Shown here piece after piece: positions 1-9,206 of a stretch of 64,000 nucleotides of DNA. A program made the translations under genes and the position numbers. Each line of letters starts with the position of its first letter. Within the stretch, counting starts at the first letter, position 1. This stretch comes from Flavobacterium fluviale (GTDB taxonomy: Bacteria; Bacteroidota; Bacteroidia; Flavobacteriales; Flavobacteriaceae), in NCBI RefSeq assembly GCF_003312915.1, contig NZ_CP030261.1:1240001-1304000 (forward strand), read 5' to 3'. The notes under the pieces were generated by a model, which searched no databases, was not told the origin of the DNA, and worked only from the letters and a program-made list of their open reading frames with translations.

Positions 1-420
1 TAGACAAACTAAAAAAGTCACTAAAGTTGCTCCAACGGCATTAATTACAATTCCTGGAAATTTCAATTCGAATATTGCAGAAATTCCTCCAATAAATAAA
101 CCTTCAAATAAAGCATATCCTGGCGCTAAATAAGGTGAAGCTTGTGGTTTAAAAGCAGAAACTATAACAAGAATAAAAGCAATAATTGCTCCTCCAATAG
201 TTGGAAGCATAGGATTCATTCCATTAAAGGCCATCCACCAAGTTACCATTGCGGCACCGCATAAAATTAAAAATAAAATTGCCGTTTTGTTAATTGTTCC
301 TGACACCGTCATTTCTTGATTGTAATCAATAATTTGAGCTTGGTGTACTTCTTCAGCTTTTGAAGTTGCACTAGAAAAACGCTTACTGTTTAAAAACGGA
401 TTTTTTGAATTAAAGTTCAT
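1..420 (-). CDS. Bax inhibitor-1/YccA family membrane protein, N-terminal part
   Basis: This gene runs off the left end of the window, and about 140 N-terminal codons are visible. The first 45 residues are polar and cytosolic-looking (they begin MNFNSKNPFLNSKRFSS). Four hydrophobic segments follow, with the sequence MVTWWMAFNGMNPMLPTIGG and then the conserved stretch PYLAPGYALFEGLFIGGIS. This layout is typical of the YccA/BaxI_1 branch of the Bax inhibitor family, which are seven-helix inner-membrane proteins of uncertain function. The start codon is the ATG at 418-420, behind a good promoter at 444-472. The missing C-terminus prevents a check of the family's conserved Asp residues. Confidence 0.8.
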   Translation of the reverse strand, partial: MNFNSKNPFLNSKRFSSATSKAEEVHQAQIIDYNQEMTVSGTINKTAILFLILCGAAMVTWWMAFNGMNPMLPTIGGAIIAFILVIVSAFKPQASPYLAPGYALFEGLFIGGISAIFELKFPGIVINAVGATLVTFLVCL

Positions 421-443
421 AATTTAATACATTTAATTGAACC

Positions 444-472
444 CAAATATATGGAGATTTTTTGAAGTGCAA
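444..472 (-). promoter_or_regulatory. Promoter of the Bax inhibitor-1 family gene
   Basis: Read on the minus strand, TTG (470-472) and TATATTTG (444-451) are 18 bases apart. This matches the Bacteroidota housekeeping consensus TTG-N17-23-TAnnTTTG and lies about 25 bases upstream of the ATG at 420. Confidence 0.65.
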
Positions 473-522
473 TTGAATGAGAGAATTTTTAACATGAATT
501 TCTCTTCCTTATTTACCGTATA

Positions 523-555
523 TAAAAAATCCACCAAAACTAATTTGATGGATTC
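523..555 (-). terminator. Terminator of the nuo operon
   Basis: Just downstream of nuoN an imperfect 11-bp stem (AATCCATCAAA pairing with TTTGGTGGATT, one mismatch) closes a 5-base loop. On the minus strand it is followed by a run of six T. This fits a Rho-independent end for the complex I operon. Confidence 0.6.
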
Positions 556-582
556 TTTTATAATTTAATTTAAGAAAATGTC

Positions 583-1974
583 TTAATTCAAAAGATCTAA
601 AACTAATGAAGGGAATAAACCTAATGTAATATTCAATACAATTGATACTACAGCAACTGCATAAATAAGAAATGGTTTTCCAGTTCTTTCTTGATTTGGC
701 TCTTTAGAATACATTGCAAGTATTAGTTTGAAATAATATGCAACACTTATAATAGAATTGATTACAGCAACAATTACTAAACCAATATATCCTGCCTGAA
801 TAGTTTGATTGAATAAAAATAACTTCGCAAAAAATCCTGAGAAAATCGGGATTCCAGCCATTGATAATAATGAAGCTGTAAGAATAGTAGCCAATAACGG
901 ATTTGTTTTTCCTAAACCATGAAAATTTGTAATGTCTTCATTGTCATGATCTCTGCATACATATAAAATAACACTAAAAGCAGCGATTCCAGCCAAAGCA
1001 TAAGCAGCAGTGTAATATAATAAAACACCAGCAGAAGCAGAAACAGTTAATAATGTCATTAACATGAAACCAGCATGAGAAATTCCAGAAAAAGCAAGCA
1101 TACGTTTAACGTTTACTTGTCTTAATGCCATAATGTTACCAACAGACATTGAAGCGATTGAAATGATAACCACTATGACTTCAAACGTATGTAAAAGATC
1201 TTGGTTTTCTAATGAAGAAATGAAGTTCATACCAGCAATTAATTTGAATAAGGTTGCAATTGCGACCACTTTTGCCAATGTACTCATTAAAGCTGTTGTT
1301 AAAGCTGGCGAACCTTCGTAAACATCTGGAGCCCAGAAATGGAAAGGAACTGCGGCAACTTTAAACAACATACCAACTACCATTAAAATCATTCCGATAG
1401 GAAACCAGATTGGTAATTCTGCAGACAATGCACTTTCGTGTATTTCGCTGATGTCAAAACTTCCCATTGCTCCATAAATCAAACAAATTCCAAATAAGAT
1501 AATTCCAGAAGCGAAAGATCCCATTAAGAAATATTTCATTCCCGCTTCGTTACTTTTTAAATTTAAACGTTCGCTGGCAGCTAAAACATATAAAGCGATT
1601 GATAAGATTTCGATACCTAGAAAAAACATCGCTAAGTTTCCAAAAGAAACCATTGCAACAGCTCCAGCAAGTAAGAATACTTTAATTGCAACGAAATCTG
1701 AAATTTTTGATGGATGCTTGTGATAAAAATTATGACTTAACGCTACAAGGAAAATCGTCAAAACGATGAACAACGATGAAAAAGCTGTAGAAAACTTTGA
1801 CACTGCTATCATATTGTTGTAATAACTTTGTTCAGTTCCAAATTCGTAGAAATTAAGAGCCAATACACCTAATAAACCAACAATGGTAATAGGGACGATG
1901 GCTTTTCTTAAATTAAGAATTTCAAACAATAGGCAGAAAATACCCAATCCTGTTATAGCTATTAATGTATTCAT
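583..1974 (-). CDS. nuoN: NADH-quinone oxidoreductase subunit N
   Basis: NuoN is one of three antiporter-like membrane subunits of respiratory complex I. It sits in the inner membrane and forms a proton channel next to NuoM. The 463-residue protein has about 14 hydrophobic helices and the Proton_antipo_M core. The conserved helix Glu (Glu122 in GIEILS) and the Lys of the KVAAVPFHFWAPDVYEG motif (Lys205, motif to about residue 221) are present. It is the last gene of the nuoA-N operon, 66 bases after nuoM and ahead of a terminator at 523-555. Length and motifs are normal for the family. Confidence 0.95.
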   Translation of the reverse strand: MNTLIAITGLGIFCLLFEILNLRKAIVPITIVGLLGVLALNFYEFGTEQSYYNNMIAVSKFSTAFSSLFIVLTIFLVALSHNFYHKHPSKISDFVAIKVFLLAGAVAMVSFGNLAMFFLGIEILSIALYVLAASERLNLKSNEAGMKYFLMGSFASGIILFGICLIYGAMGSFDISEIHESALSAELPIWFPIGMILMVVGMLFKVAAVPFHFWAPDVYEGSPALTTALMSTLAKVVAIATLFKLIAGMNFISSLENQDLLHTFEVIVVIISIASMSVGNIMALRQVNVKRMLAFSGISHAGFMLMTLLTVSASAGVLLYYTAAYALAGIAAFSVILYVCRDHDNEDITNFHGLGKTNPLLATILTASLLSMAGIPIFSGFFAKLFLFNQTIQAGYIGLVIVAVINSIISVAYYFKLILAMYSKEPNQERTGKPFLIYAVAVVSIVLNITLGLFPSLVLDLLN

Positions 1975-2040
1975 TTTTGTCTTTTTGAGTTAGGATTTCA
2001 AATTATGATTGTAATCCTAATTTATTTTTTGTTTAAAATA

Positions 2041-3480
2041 TTAGTTCTTATTGATAACTTGTAAAATCGTTTCCAAGCTTGGTGTAATCAAATCTGTAAT
2101 TGGTTTTGGATAAAATCCGAAGAACAATAAAACAGCAATTATTACTGCAAATGAAATTCCTTCATTCAAAGAAACATCTGCAAAAGTTTTAGAATTGGTT
2201 TCGCCTAACATTACATGCTGGAACATTCTCAACATATAGTAAGCTCCCAAAATAATTGTAGTTCCACCCAGAATTGCAAACCAAATATTTATCTGAGATA
2301 AACTGTATAAAACTGTAAATTCTCCAACAAAGTTAAAAGTACTTGGCAGCGCAACAGAAGCTAATACTAAAATTAAAAACATTGAAGTAAATTTTGGAGA
2401 TTGTGTACGAATACCGCCCATTTCTCCAATTTCTCTAGTTTCAAATCTTCTATAGATTACTTCGGCAGCAAAGAATAATCCAACTACCGCAAAACCGTGA
2501 GCGATCATTTGCAAAACAGCACCTCTTAAACCATCAAGGGTTAAAGTGTAAGATCCTGCAGCAATTAATCCAACGTGGGCAAGAGAAGAGTAAGCTAATA
2601 ATTTTTTTAAATCTTTTTGTCTCAGTGCAACGATCGAACCGTAGATTACACCTGCAATTCCTAAACCAATAAAGATATACATGTATTCTTTAGCAGCAGT
2701 AGGCGCAAGAGGTAATTGCCAGCGAATTACACTGTACAATCCCATTTTTAACATGATACCAGATAAAAGCATTGTTCCAACAGTTGGTGCTTTTTGGTAC
2801 ACATTTGCCTGCCAAGTATGGAAAGGAATAATTGGAATTTTGATAGCGTAAGCTAAAAAGAAAGCCAAGAAAATCCAGAATTGCTCGCACGCAGATAAAT
2901 CTACTTTATATAAATCTTCGATTAAGAAAGAACCAGCTTTTTGGTATAAATAAATGAAAGCAGTTAACATGAATAATGAACCAGCAAGTGTATAAATAAA
3001 GAATTTAACCACAGCTTTTCTGCGTTCTTCAGCGTCGCCATTACCCCAAATTAAGGCAATAAAGTAAATTGGAATAAGTGCTAACTCCCAGAAAATATAA
3101 TATAAAAGACCATCAGCAGCTAAGAAAGTTCCAGTCATAGCAAAAGCCATAAACAAGATCAATGCATAGAAACCTTTAGCATTTTTATATTCATTTCCGA
3201 AAGAAGAAAATATGATAATCGGAGTTAAAGCTGCAGTTAGTAAAACCATTGCAAGTCCAAGTCCGTCAGCATTTAAAGCAAAAGAAATTTTTGGCTGTGT
3301 AATCCAGCTGTTGATTACGCTGATATTTTCACCAGCAGAAAAATTATTCAATAATACAATTGAACATCCTAAAGCGGCTAAACTAAAAAGTAGAGCAACT
3401 TTCGAAGCTAGTTTGTCACCAGAAAAATAAGTGGCAAATGCACCAATTAAAAGTATAATTAATATAGTAGAAACGTTCAT
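2041..3480 (-). CDS. nuoM: NADH-quinone oxidoreductase subunit M
   Basis: NuoM is an antiporter-like proton-pumping subunit of complex I in the inner membrane. At 479 residues with about 14 helices it has the normal length. The pumping residues are in place: Glu132 in WELALIPIYF and Lys214 in AIKIPIIPFHTW. It lies between nuoL (10-base gap) and nuoN, in the standard operon order. Nothing unusual is seen. Confidence 0.95.
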   Translation of the reverse strand: MNVSTILIILLIGAFATYFSGDKLASKVALLFSLAALGCSIVLLNNFSAGENISVINSWITQPKISFALNADGLGLAMVLLTAALTPIIIFSSFGNEYKNAKGFYALILFMAFAMTGTFLAADGLLYYIFWELALIPIYFIALIWGNGDAEERRKAVVKFFIYTLAGSLFMLTAFIYLYQKAGSFLIEDLYKVDLSACEQFWIFLAFFLAYAIKIPIIPFHTWQANVYQKAPTVGTMLLSGIMLKMGLYSVIRWQLPLAPTAAKEYMYIFIGLGIAGVIYGSIVALRQKDLKKLLAYSSLAHVGLIAAGSYTLTLDGLRGAVLQMIAHGFAVVGLFFAAEVIYRRFETREIGEMGGIRTQSPKFTSMFLILVLASVALPSTFNFVGEFTVLYSLSQINIWFAILGGTTIILGAYYMLRMFQHVMLGETNSKTFADVSLNEGISFAVIIAVLLFFGFYPKPITDLITPSLETILQVINKN

Positions 3481-3490
3481 AGTAATAATA

Positions 3491-5374
3491 TTATTGAGCT
3501 AAAAATATATAGGAAACAATTGCACAAAGTCCTAAAACAAAAACAAATAGATATAATCCTATACTTCCGGTTTGTAATTTTTTTCCTTGGAAAGCAATTT
3601 CGTTTGCTATTTTACCTAATCCAAAAACAAGAGCAGATAATCCTGTTTCGATGTAGTCTCTAAAGAATTTAGATAAACTATTAACAGGTGCTACAAATAT
3701 TGCATCGTAAATTTCGTCTACATAATATTTGTTGTATAACACTTTGCTTAGACCAGTAATGTTTTCATCAGATTCTGGAACATTATCTTGTTTAAAGTAT
3801 TTCACATAAGCAATTAAAATTCCAATTAATCCGCCTAAAACAGCGACACCCATTAGAGTATATTCTGTTGTGCCTAAATGATGTTCTTCACCTGCTACTT
3901 TTGTGAAAAGAGGAGCAAGGTAACCGTTTAACCAGCTGTTTCCAGGTAAACTGATTAATCCGCCAAAAGTCGCTAGAATAGCTAAAATGATAAGCGGAAT
4001 TGTAATTAATGAACCACTTTCGTGTAGATGATGTTTTTGCTCTTCAGTTCCTCTAAATTCTTTGAAGAAAGTCAAGAACATTAAACGGAACATATAGAAA
4101 GCTGTCATGATTGAAGCAATAGATCCAACAACATATAATGGAATACTGTGGTGGAAGGCTGTCAATAAAATTTCGTCTTTAGAAAAGAATCCAGAGAAGA
4201 ATGGGACTCCTGAAATTGCCAATGAGGAAATTAACATAGTCCAGAAAGTAATTGGCATTGCTTTACGCAGTCCACCCATTTTACGCATATCTTGCTCTCC
4301 GTGTAATCCGTGAATTACAGATCCAGAACCTAAGAATAAACAAGCTTTAAAGAAAGCGTGCGTGATTACGTGAAATACTGCTACTTCGTAAGCTCCAAAT
4401 CCTAATGCTAAAAACATTAAACCTAATTGAGAAACTGTAGAATAAGCCAGTACTTTTTTAATATCAGTTTGAACTAAACCAATTGTAGCAGCAACTAATG
4501 AAGTGATTGCTCCAATAATTGCAATTACATTTTGAACATCTGTTGCTAGGTCAAAAACAAAGTTTAATCTTGTTACCATGAAAATACCAGCAGTTACCAT
4601 CGTAGCAGCGTGAATTAACGCAGAAACTGGAGTTGGTCCAGCCATCGCATCAGGTAACCAAGTGTATAATGGAATTTGAGCAGATTTACCACAAGCGCCA
4701 ATAAATAAACATAAAGCAGCTAAAGAAAGTAAAGAGTAATCTAAGTTAGAAGCTCCAGCAATTGCCGTTTTTAAAGTTGCATAATCTAATGTTGAGAACA
4801 TCGAACCGATAATGAACATACCGATTAATAAACCTAAATCTCCAATTCTGTTCATGATGAAAGCTTTTTTCGCAGCATCATTGTAATCTTGGTTTTTATG
4901 CCAGAATCCAATTAATAGGTAAGAACAAAGTCCAACACCTTCCCATCCGATGAAAAGAACTAATAAGTTGCTTCCAATTACAAGTGTAATCATGAAGAAA
5001 ACGAACAAGTTTAAGTAAGCAAAAAACTTGTGCATGTTTTCGTCATCATGCATGTAACTAATAGAGTATAAATGAATCAAAGATCCGATTCCAGTTACGA
5101 AAAGTAACCAAAGAACAGATAATTGATCTAATAAAAATCCAAGATTGATTTTTAAGTTGCTAATTTGAATCCAATCAAATAAAGTAACCTCAATTCCTTT
5201 TCCAGTCGAAGTTATTTGATTAAAAAGTAAAAGAGAAACTACAAAAGAAATTGCTACGGCAACAGTCCCGATGGCACCAGAAACCGTTTTTCCTAAGCTT
5301 TTTCCAAAAAAGACATTTACTAGAAAACCTAGTAAAGGAGTTAAAACTAAAATTAAAGCTAAATTGGTATCCAT
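3491..5374 (-). CDS. nuoL: NADH-quinone oxidoreductase subunit L
   Basis: NuoL is the distal antiporter-like subunit of complex I and carries the long lateral helix that runs along the membrane arm. The protein has 627 residues. The N-terminal Proton_antipo_N region is followed by the antiporter core, with Glu145 in GWEGVGLCSYLLIGFWH and Lys230 in CGKSAQIPLYTWLPDAM. The C-terminal 100 residues hold the amphipathic segment and an anchoring helix (GSIGLYLFVFVLGLC). It follows nuoK by 6 bases, which suggests translational coupling. Confidence 0.95.
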   Translation of the reverse strand: MDTNLALILVLTPLLGFLVNVFFGKSLGKTVSGAIGTVAVAISFVVSLLLFNQITSTGKGIEVTLFDWIQISNLKINLGFLLDQLSVLWLLFVTGIGSLIHLYSISYMHDDENMHKFFAYLNLFVFFMITLVIGSNLLVLFIGWEGVGLCSYLLIGFWHKNQDYNDAAKKAFIMNRIGDLGLLIGMFIIGSMFSTLDYATLKTAIAGASNLDYSLLSLAALCLFIGACGKSAQIPLYTWLPDAMAGPTPVSALIHAATMVTAGIFMVTRLNFVFDLATDVQNVIAIIGAITSLVAATIGLVQTDIKKVLAYSTVSQLGLMFLALGFGAYEVAVFHVITHAFFKACLFLGSGSVIHGLHGEQDMRKMGGLRKAMPITFWTMLISSLAISGVPFFSGFFSKDEILLTAFHHSIPLYVVGSIASIMTAFYMFRLMFLTFFKEFRGTEEQKHHLHESGSLITIPLIILAILATFGGLISLPGNSWLNGYLAPLFTKVAGEEHHLGTTEYTLMGVAVLGGLIGILIAYVKYFKQDNVPESDENITGLSKVLYNKYYVDEIYDAIFVAPVNSLSKFFRDYIETGLSALVFGLGKIANEIAFQGKKLQTGSIGLYLFVFVLGLCAIVSYIFLAQ

Positions 5375-5380
5375 TTCTGA

Positions 5381-5701
5381 TTATCCTTTTAAATTTTTTA
5401 AATTATCGATACTAATTGAGCCTATATTTCTAAAGATAGAAACTAAAATGGCCAATCCTACCGCAACTTCGGCTGCAGCAACCGCCATCGAGAAAAACAC
5501 AAAAACTTGTCCTTGTGCGTCTTGATGATAAGTTGAAAAAGCAACAAATAAAAGGTTTACCGCATTCAACATAATTTCGATAGACATGAAAACGATAATA
5601 GCATTTCGTCTGTACAATACACCAAAAATACCAATACAGAAAAGTACAACACTTAAAAAGATGTAGTTTTCAATACCTATTTGATTTAATATATTACCCA
5701 T
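5381..5701 (-). CDS. nuoK: NADH-quinone oxidoreductase subunit K
   Basis: NuoK is the small three-helix membrane subunit of complex I. The 106-residue protein keeps the two membrane glutamates needed for proton transfer, Glu42 (in [13 protein letters not shown]) and Glu78 (in [13 protein letters not shown]), equivalent to Glu36 and Glu72 of E. coli NuoK. Its start codon overlaps the last base of nuoJ, as expected for coupled subunits. Confidence 0.95.
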   Translation of the reverse strand: MGNILNQIGIENYIFLSVVLFCIGIFGVLYRRNAIIVFMSIEIMLNAVNLLFVAFSTYHQDAQGQVFVFFSMAVAAAEVAVGLAILVSIFRNIGSISIDNLKNLKG

Positions 5702-6243
5702 TATTTATTATTTAATTTTTCTTTTTTAGACAATAGAACTGTTCCAATCATTGCAACCAAAAGTAAGATTGAAGCAAATTCGAACGGAACCATATATTCG
5801 TTCAATAATATTTTACCTAAAACTTTAATCGATTGGAAATCTTCTCCTGTAGAATCGTATTCGCCAACAATTGGTTTAGAATTGATGAAAAGCGCAATTA
5901 AAACGATTAATATTAAACAGAAAGATACAATTGCACCTAAACGTGTAATTCTAGGACGGTGTACTTCTCGCTGTTCGTTCAGGTTCATCAACATGATGGT
6001 AAACAGGAACAGAATCATAATAGCTCCAGAGTAGACTATTATATGTACAACTGCTAAGAACTGTGAATTTAATAATAAATAATGACCAGCAATTGAAAAG
6101 AAACAGATCACTAAGTAAATAGCCGAGTGAATTGGATTTCTACTGAAAATTGTCAAGAAAGCAGTAATAACGGTAATAAACGCTAAAAAGCAAAAGATAA
6201 CTTGAATAGTAGTTGCGTGCGCAAAATCAGGAATATGTATCAT
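5701..6243 (-). CDS. nuoJ: NADH-quinone oxidoreductase subunit J
   Basis: NuoJ is a five-helix membrane subunit at the heel of complex I. The protein has 180 residues. It contains the family signature [20 protein letters not shown], then [20 protein letters not shown], where the helix-breaking turn and conserved Tyr-Ser-Gly lie. It overlaps nuoK by one base and starts 2 bases after nuoI. Length is normal. Confidence 0.94.
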   Translation of the reverse strand: MIHIPDFAHATTIQVIFCFLAFITVITAFLTIFSRNPIHSAIYLVICFFSIAGHYLLLNSQFLAVVHIIVYSGAIMILFLFTIMLMNLNEQREVHRPRITRLGAIVSFCLILIVLIALFINSKPIVGEYDSTGEDFQSIKVLGKILLNEYMVPFEFASILLLVAMIGTVLLSKKEKLNNK

Positions 6244-6245
6244 TT

Positions 6246-6791
6246 TTAGTTAGCGTTTTTAAGTTGAGCATTTTTCATAGCCATTTCTAAAGGCATCACT
6301 AATTTGTCTTTTCCGAAAATGAAATCTTCTCTTTCGTAACTTGCAGGAACTAAAACTTTAGAAGTCGTTAAGTAAATAGCGTCTTTTGGACAAGCTTCTT
6401 CACATAAACCGCAGAAAATACAACGAAGCATATTTATTTCGTAGATTTCAGCGTATTTCTCTTCTCTATACAAATGCTTTTCATCAGCTTTACGTTCAGC
6501 AGCTTTCATTGTAATAGCTTCTGCTGGGCATGACAAAGCACACAATCCGCAGGCAGTACAGTTTTCACGACCTTGCTCATCGCGTTTCAACATATGCTGG
6601 CCACGATAAACTGGACTCATTGTACGTACTTGCTCAGGATAGTGAATAGTCACTTTTTTTCTGAATAAATGTTTCAACGTGATAAACAATCCTTTTACAA
6701 TCGCCACAAGATACATTCGCTCTAAAAAAGTCATCTCTTTATTAGAGACCATCTTTTTTCTACCCGATAATGATATAGTTTCTATTGACAT
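6246..6791 (-). CDS. nuoI: NADH-quinone oxidoreductase subunit I, two [4Fe-4S] clusters
   Basis: NuoI carries clusters N6a and N6b, which pass electrons toward NuoB and the quinone site. Both eight-iron ferredoxin motifs are intact: CTACGLCALSCP (Cys78, 81, 84, 88) and CIFCGLCEEACP (Cys124, 127, 130, 134). The N-terminal 50 residues are amphipathic, as in other membrane-anchored NuoI proteins. It is followed closely by nuoJ. A 153-base gap separates it from nuoH, with no gene in it. Confidence 0.95.
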   Translation of the reverse strand: MSIETISLSGRKKMVSNKEMTFLERMYLVAIVKGLFITLKHLFRKKVTIHYPEQVRTMSPVYRGQHMLKRDEQGRENCTACGLCALSCPAEAITMKAAERKADEKHLYREEKYAEIYEINMLRCIFCGLCEEACPKDAIYLTTSKVLVPASYEREDFIFGKDKLVMPLEMAMKNAQLKNAN

Positions 6792-6944
6792 TTTTACTAT
6801 TATATTTTATGATTTATAATTTGAGGTAATCAAATTCAAAATCTATTTTGTTTTTATTTGAAGCTTAATCCTGCTATTCACTGAATCTTTTATTGTTCAC
6901 AATAAAAGGATATTGCTTATAGAAGGGCTAATGCAATACGGTTC

Positions 6945-8000
6945 TTAGAATCCTAAAGCTGCTGCAATATCGTGTCTTAAGATAACAGCGCCCGTAATCA
7001 TAATATTAATAATCGAAAGCGGAATTAAAATTCTCCAGCCTAAGTTCATTAATTGGTCATATCTAAATCTTGGAATAGTCCAACGAACCCACATGTAGAA
7101 AAATATGAAGAAACATATTTTGGCAAACAATACTGCGATCCCTAATAAGTTACCAGCATTAACGCCAACATTTTCTACCATCCACTCCATTCCTGGATAA
7201 TTATATCCTCCAAAGAATAACACCGAAATAATAGTTGCAGAAGTAAACATACTCGCATATTCAGCAAATAAATAGAATCCCATTTTCATTGACGAATATT
7301 CTGTGTGGTAACCTCCAATTAATTCTGATTCACATTCTGCTAAGTCAAAAGGTGTTCTGTTAGTTTCTGCAAACGAACAAATTAAGAAAATTAAAAACGA
7401 CAAAGGCTGATAGAAAACATTCCAGTTCATTCCTTGCTGTTGTAATGACATTTCTTTTAAGCTCATTGTTCCTGTCATCATCAATAATGCAATCATCGAT
7501 AATCCCATTGCAATCTCGTAAGAAACCATTTGAGATGCTGCACGAACAGCTCCCATTAATGAGAATTTATTGTTAGAAGCCCATCCTCCGATCATGATAC
7601 CATAAACTCCAACAGAAAGCACTCCAAATATGTATAGTAAAGCAATATTAATATCAGTTGCCTGAAGAATTACTTCTCTTCCAAAAACATGAAGTCTGTC
7701 TCCCCAAGGAATAACAGCACTTGTCATTAAGGCTGTACTCATTGCAATTGCCGGACCTACAACAAATAAAAATCTATTTGGAGTATTTGGAAAAAATTCT
7801 TCTTTAGAAAATAATTTCATACCATCGGCAAGCGGCTGTAATAAACCTCCCCAACCTGCACGGTTTGGTCCAACACGGTCTTGCAAGAAAGCGGCAACCT
7901 TACGTTCAGCCCAAGTAGAATACATCGCCATAATCATTGTTATGGCAAAAACCACAACAATTACAACACTCTTTTCTATAATAAACGCACCATCTACCAT
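6945..8000 (-). CDS. nuoH: NADH-quinone oxidoreductase subunit H
   Basis: NuoH joins the membrane and peripheral arms of complex I and forms much of the quinone tunnel. The protein has 351 residues and about eight helices. Signature segments are VAAFLQDRVGPNRAGWGG followed by LLQPLADGMKLFSKE (about residues 35-67), SFAETNRTPFDLAECESEL (the charged loop facing the quinone) and WVRWTIPRFRYDQLM near the C-terminus. It starts 2 bases after nuoG. Confidence 0.95.
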   Translation of the reverse strand: MVDGAFIIEKSVVIVVVFAITMIMAMYSTWAERKVAAFLQDRVGPNRAGWGGLLQPLADGMKLFSKEEFFPNTPNRFLFVVGPAIAMSTALMTSAVIPWGDRLHVFGREVILQATDINIALLYIFGVLSVGVYGIMIGGWASNNKFSLMGAVRAASQMVSYEIAMGLSMIALLMMTGTMSLKEMSLQQQGMNWNVFYQPLSFLIFLICSFAETNRTPFDLAECESELIGGYHTEYSSMKMGFYLFAEYASMFTSATIISVLFFGGYNYPGMEWMVENVGVNAGNLLGIAVLFAKICFFIFFYMWVRWTIPRFRYDQLMNLGWRILIPLSIINIMITGAVILRHDIAAALGF

Positions 8001-8002
8001 CG

Positions 8003-9034
8003 TTAAGAATTTTTGTTGTTAGTGTTTAATGGAATTTCAGCCATACTAATTTTTTTACGGTCAACATCTCTACCCATAAGAATATTCTTTTCAGTATCGA
8101 TTTGTACTTTTTCTAATTTTTGAGTGTAGTTATTTTGGTTGATAACAGAATCTTTTTCAAACTCTCGTGGTCCTTCAATAACCCAGTCATTTACATCTTT
8201 GTGATCAAAACGACAGCTGTTGCAAATGAATTCCTCAACTTCATGGTACTCATCTTTACGACCAGTTACACGTTGAATTTCTCCACCAAACATCCAAACA
8301 GTAGTTTTACCACAGCATCCTGGAGTTGTACATTCTCTATGTGCGTTATAAGGTTTGTTAAACCAAACTCTTGATTTAAAACGGAAGGTTTTATCTGTCA
8401 ATGCTCCAACTGGACAAACGTCAATCATGTTTCCAGAAAACTCATTGTCGATTGCTTTAGAAATTCCTGTTGAAATATTAGCATGGTCTCCACGATCTAA
8501 TACTCCGTGAACTCTGTTGTCTGTCAGTTGATCTGCAACTTGTACACATCTTTGGCATAGAATGCAACGGTTCATATGCAGTTGAATATTTGGACCAATA
8601 TCTTCTGGTTCAAATGTTCTTTTTTCTTCAATATAACGTGATTTTGGATTTCCATGTTCAAAACTTAAGTTTTGAAGATCGCATTCTCCAGCCTGATCAC
8701 ATATAGGACAGTCTAACGGGTGGTTAATCAATAAAAATTCTGTCACTGATTTACGCGCTTCGGTAACTCTCGCAGAAGATTTACTGTTTACTTCCATTCC
8801 GTCCATACATCCTGTTACACAAGATGCCATTAATTTTGGCATTGGTCTTGGGTCAGCTTCACTACCTTTAGAAACTTCAACTAAACAGCAACGACATTTT
8901 CCACCGCTGCCTTTTAATTTTGAGTAATAGCACATGGCTGGCGGTACCAAATCTCCACCAATCATACGTGCAGCCTGCAGGATCGTTGTTCCTGACTCTA
9001 CGTCTATACTTTGACCGTCTATGGTTACTTTCAT
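8003..9034 (-). CDS. nuoG: NADH-quinone oxidoreductase subunit G, short form lacking the molybdopterin-like domain
   Basis: NuoG carries the [2Fe-2S] cluster N1b and the [4Fe-4S] clusters N4 and N5 between NuoF and NuoI. Seen here are the ferredoxin cysteines (Cys35, 47, 50, 72), the N5 site HPLDCPICDQAGEC (His105, Cys109, 112, 118) and the N4 site CILCQRC plus CPVG (Cys157, 160, 163, 207). The protein ends at 343 residues. E. coli NuoG is about 900 residues because of a large C-terminal molybdopterin-like domain. Here only the first part of that domain is seen (CTTPGCCGKTTVW, about 235-247). Since nuoH follows in a tight operon, the short form looks genuine. It agrees with what I know of Bacteroidota NuoG. 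Confidence 0.9.
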   Translation of the reverse strand: MKVTIDGQSIDVESGTTILQAARMIGGDLVPPAMCYYSKLKGSGGKCRCCLVEVSKGSEADPRPMPKLMASCVTGCMDGMEVNSKSSARVTEARKSVTEFLLINHPLDCPICDQAGECDLQNLSFEHGNPKSRYIEEKRTFEPEDIGPNIQLHMNRCILCQRCVQVADQLTDNRVHGVLDRGDHANISTGISKAIDNEFSGNMIDVCPVGALTDKTFRFKSRVWFNKPYNAHRECTTPGCCGKTTVWMFGGEIQRVTGRKDEYHEVEEFICNSCRFDHKDVNDWVIEGPREFEKDSVINQNNYTQKLEKVQIDTEKNILMGRDVDRKKISMAEIPLNTNNKNS

Positions 9035-9051
9035 CTCTTATTTTGTTTTTT

Positions 9052-9126
9052 TAGTTTCATGTTTAAAGTTTCATGTTGCTGGACTTGAAACTATAATGAC
9101 GTGAAACTTGAAACTATTTTAAACTT
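9052..9126. repeat. Short inverted GTTTCAAG/CTTGAAAC-type repeats
   Basis: The gap between nuoF and nuoG (9035-9206) holds several copies of a GTTTCATG / CATGAAAC-like word in both orientations (for example TTTCATG twice, then CTTGAAACT twice). They can fold into an extended hairpin. No gene is seen in the gap. Confidence 0.4.
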
Positions 9127-9206
9127 ATTTGTTGAAAGTCGGAATATTGAAAAGAATTGCTGTCCTTTTTAACATTATGAACTTTATAACTTTCTGCTTT
9201 TTATTT

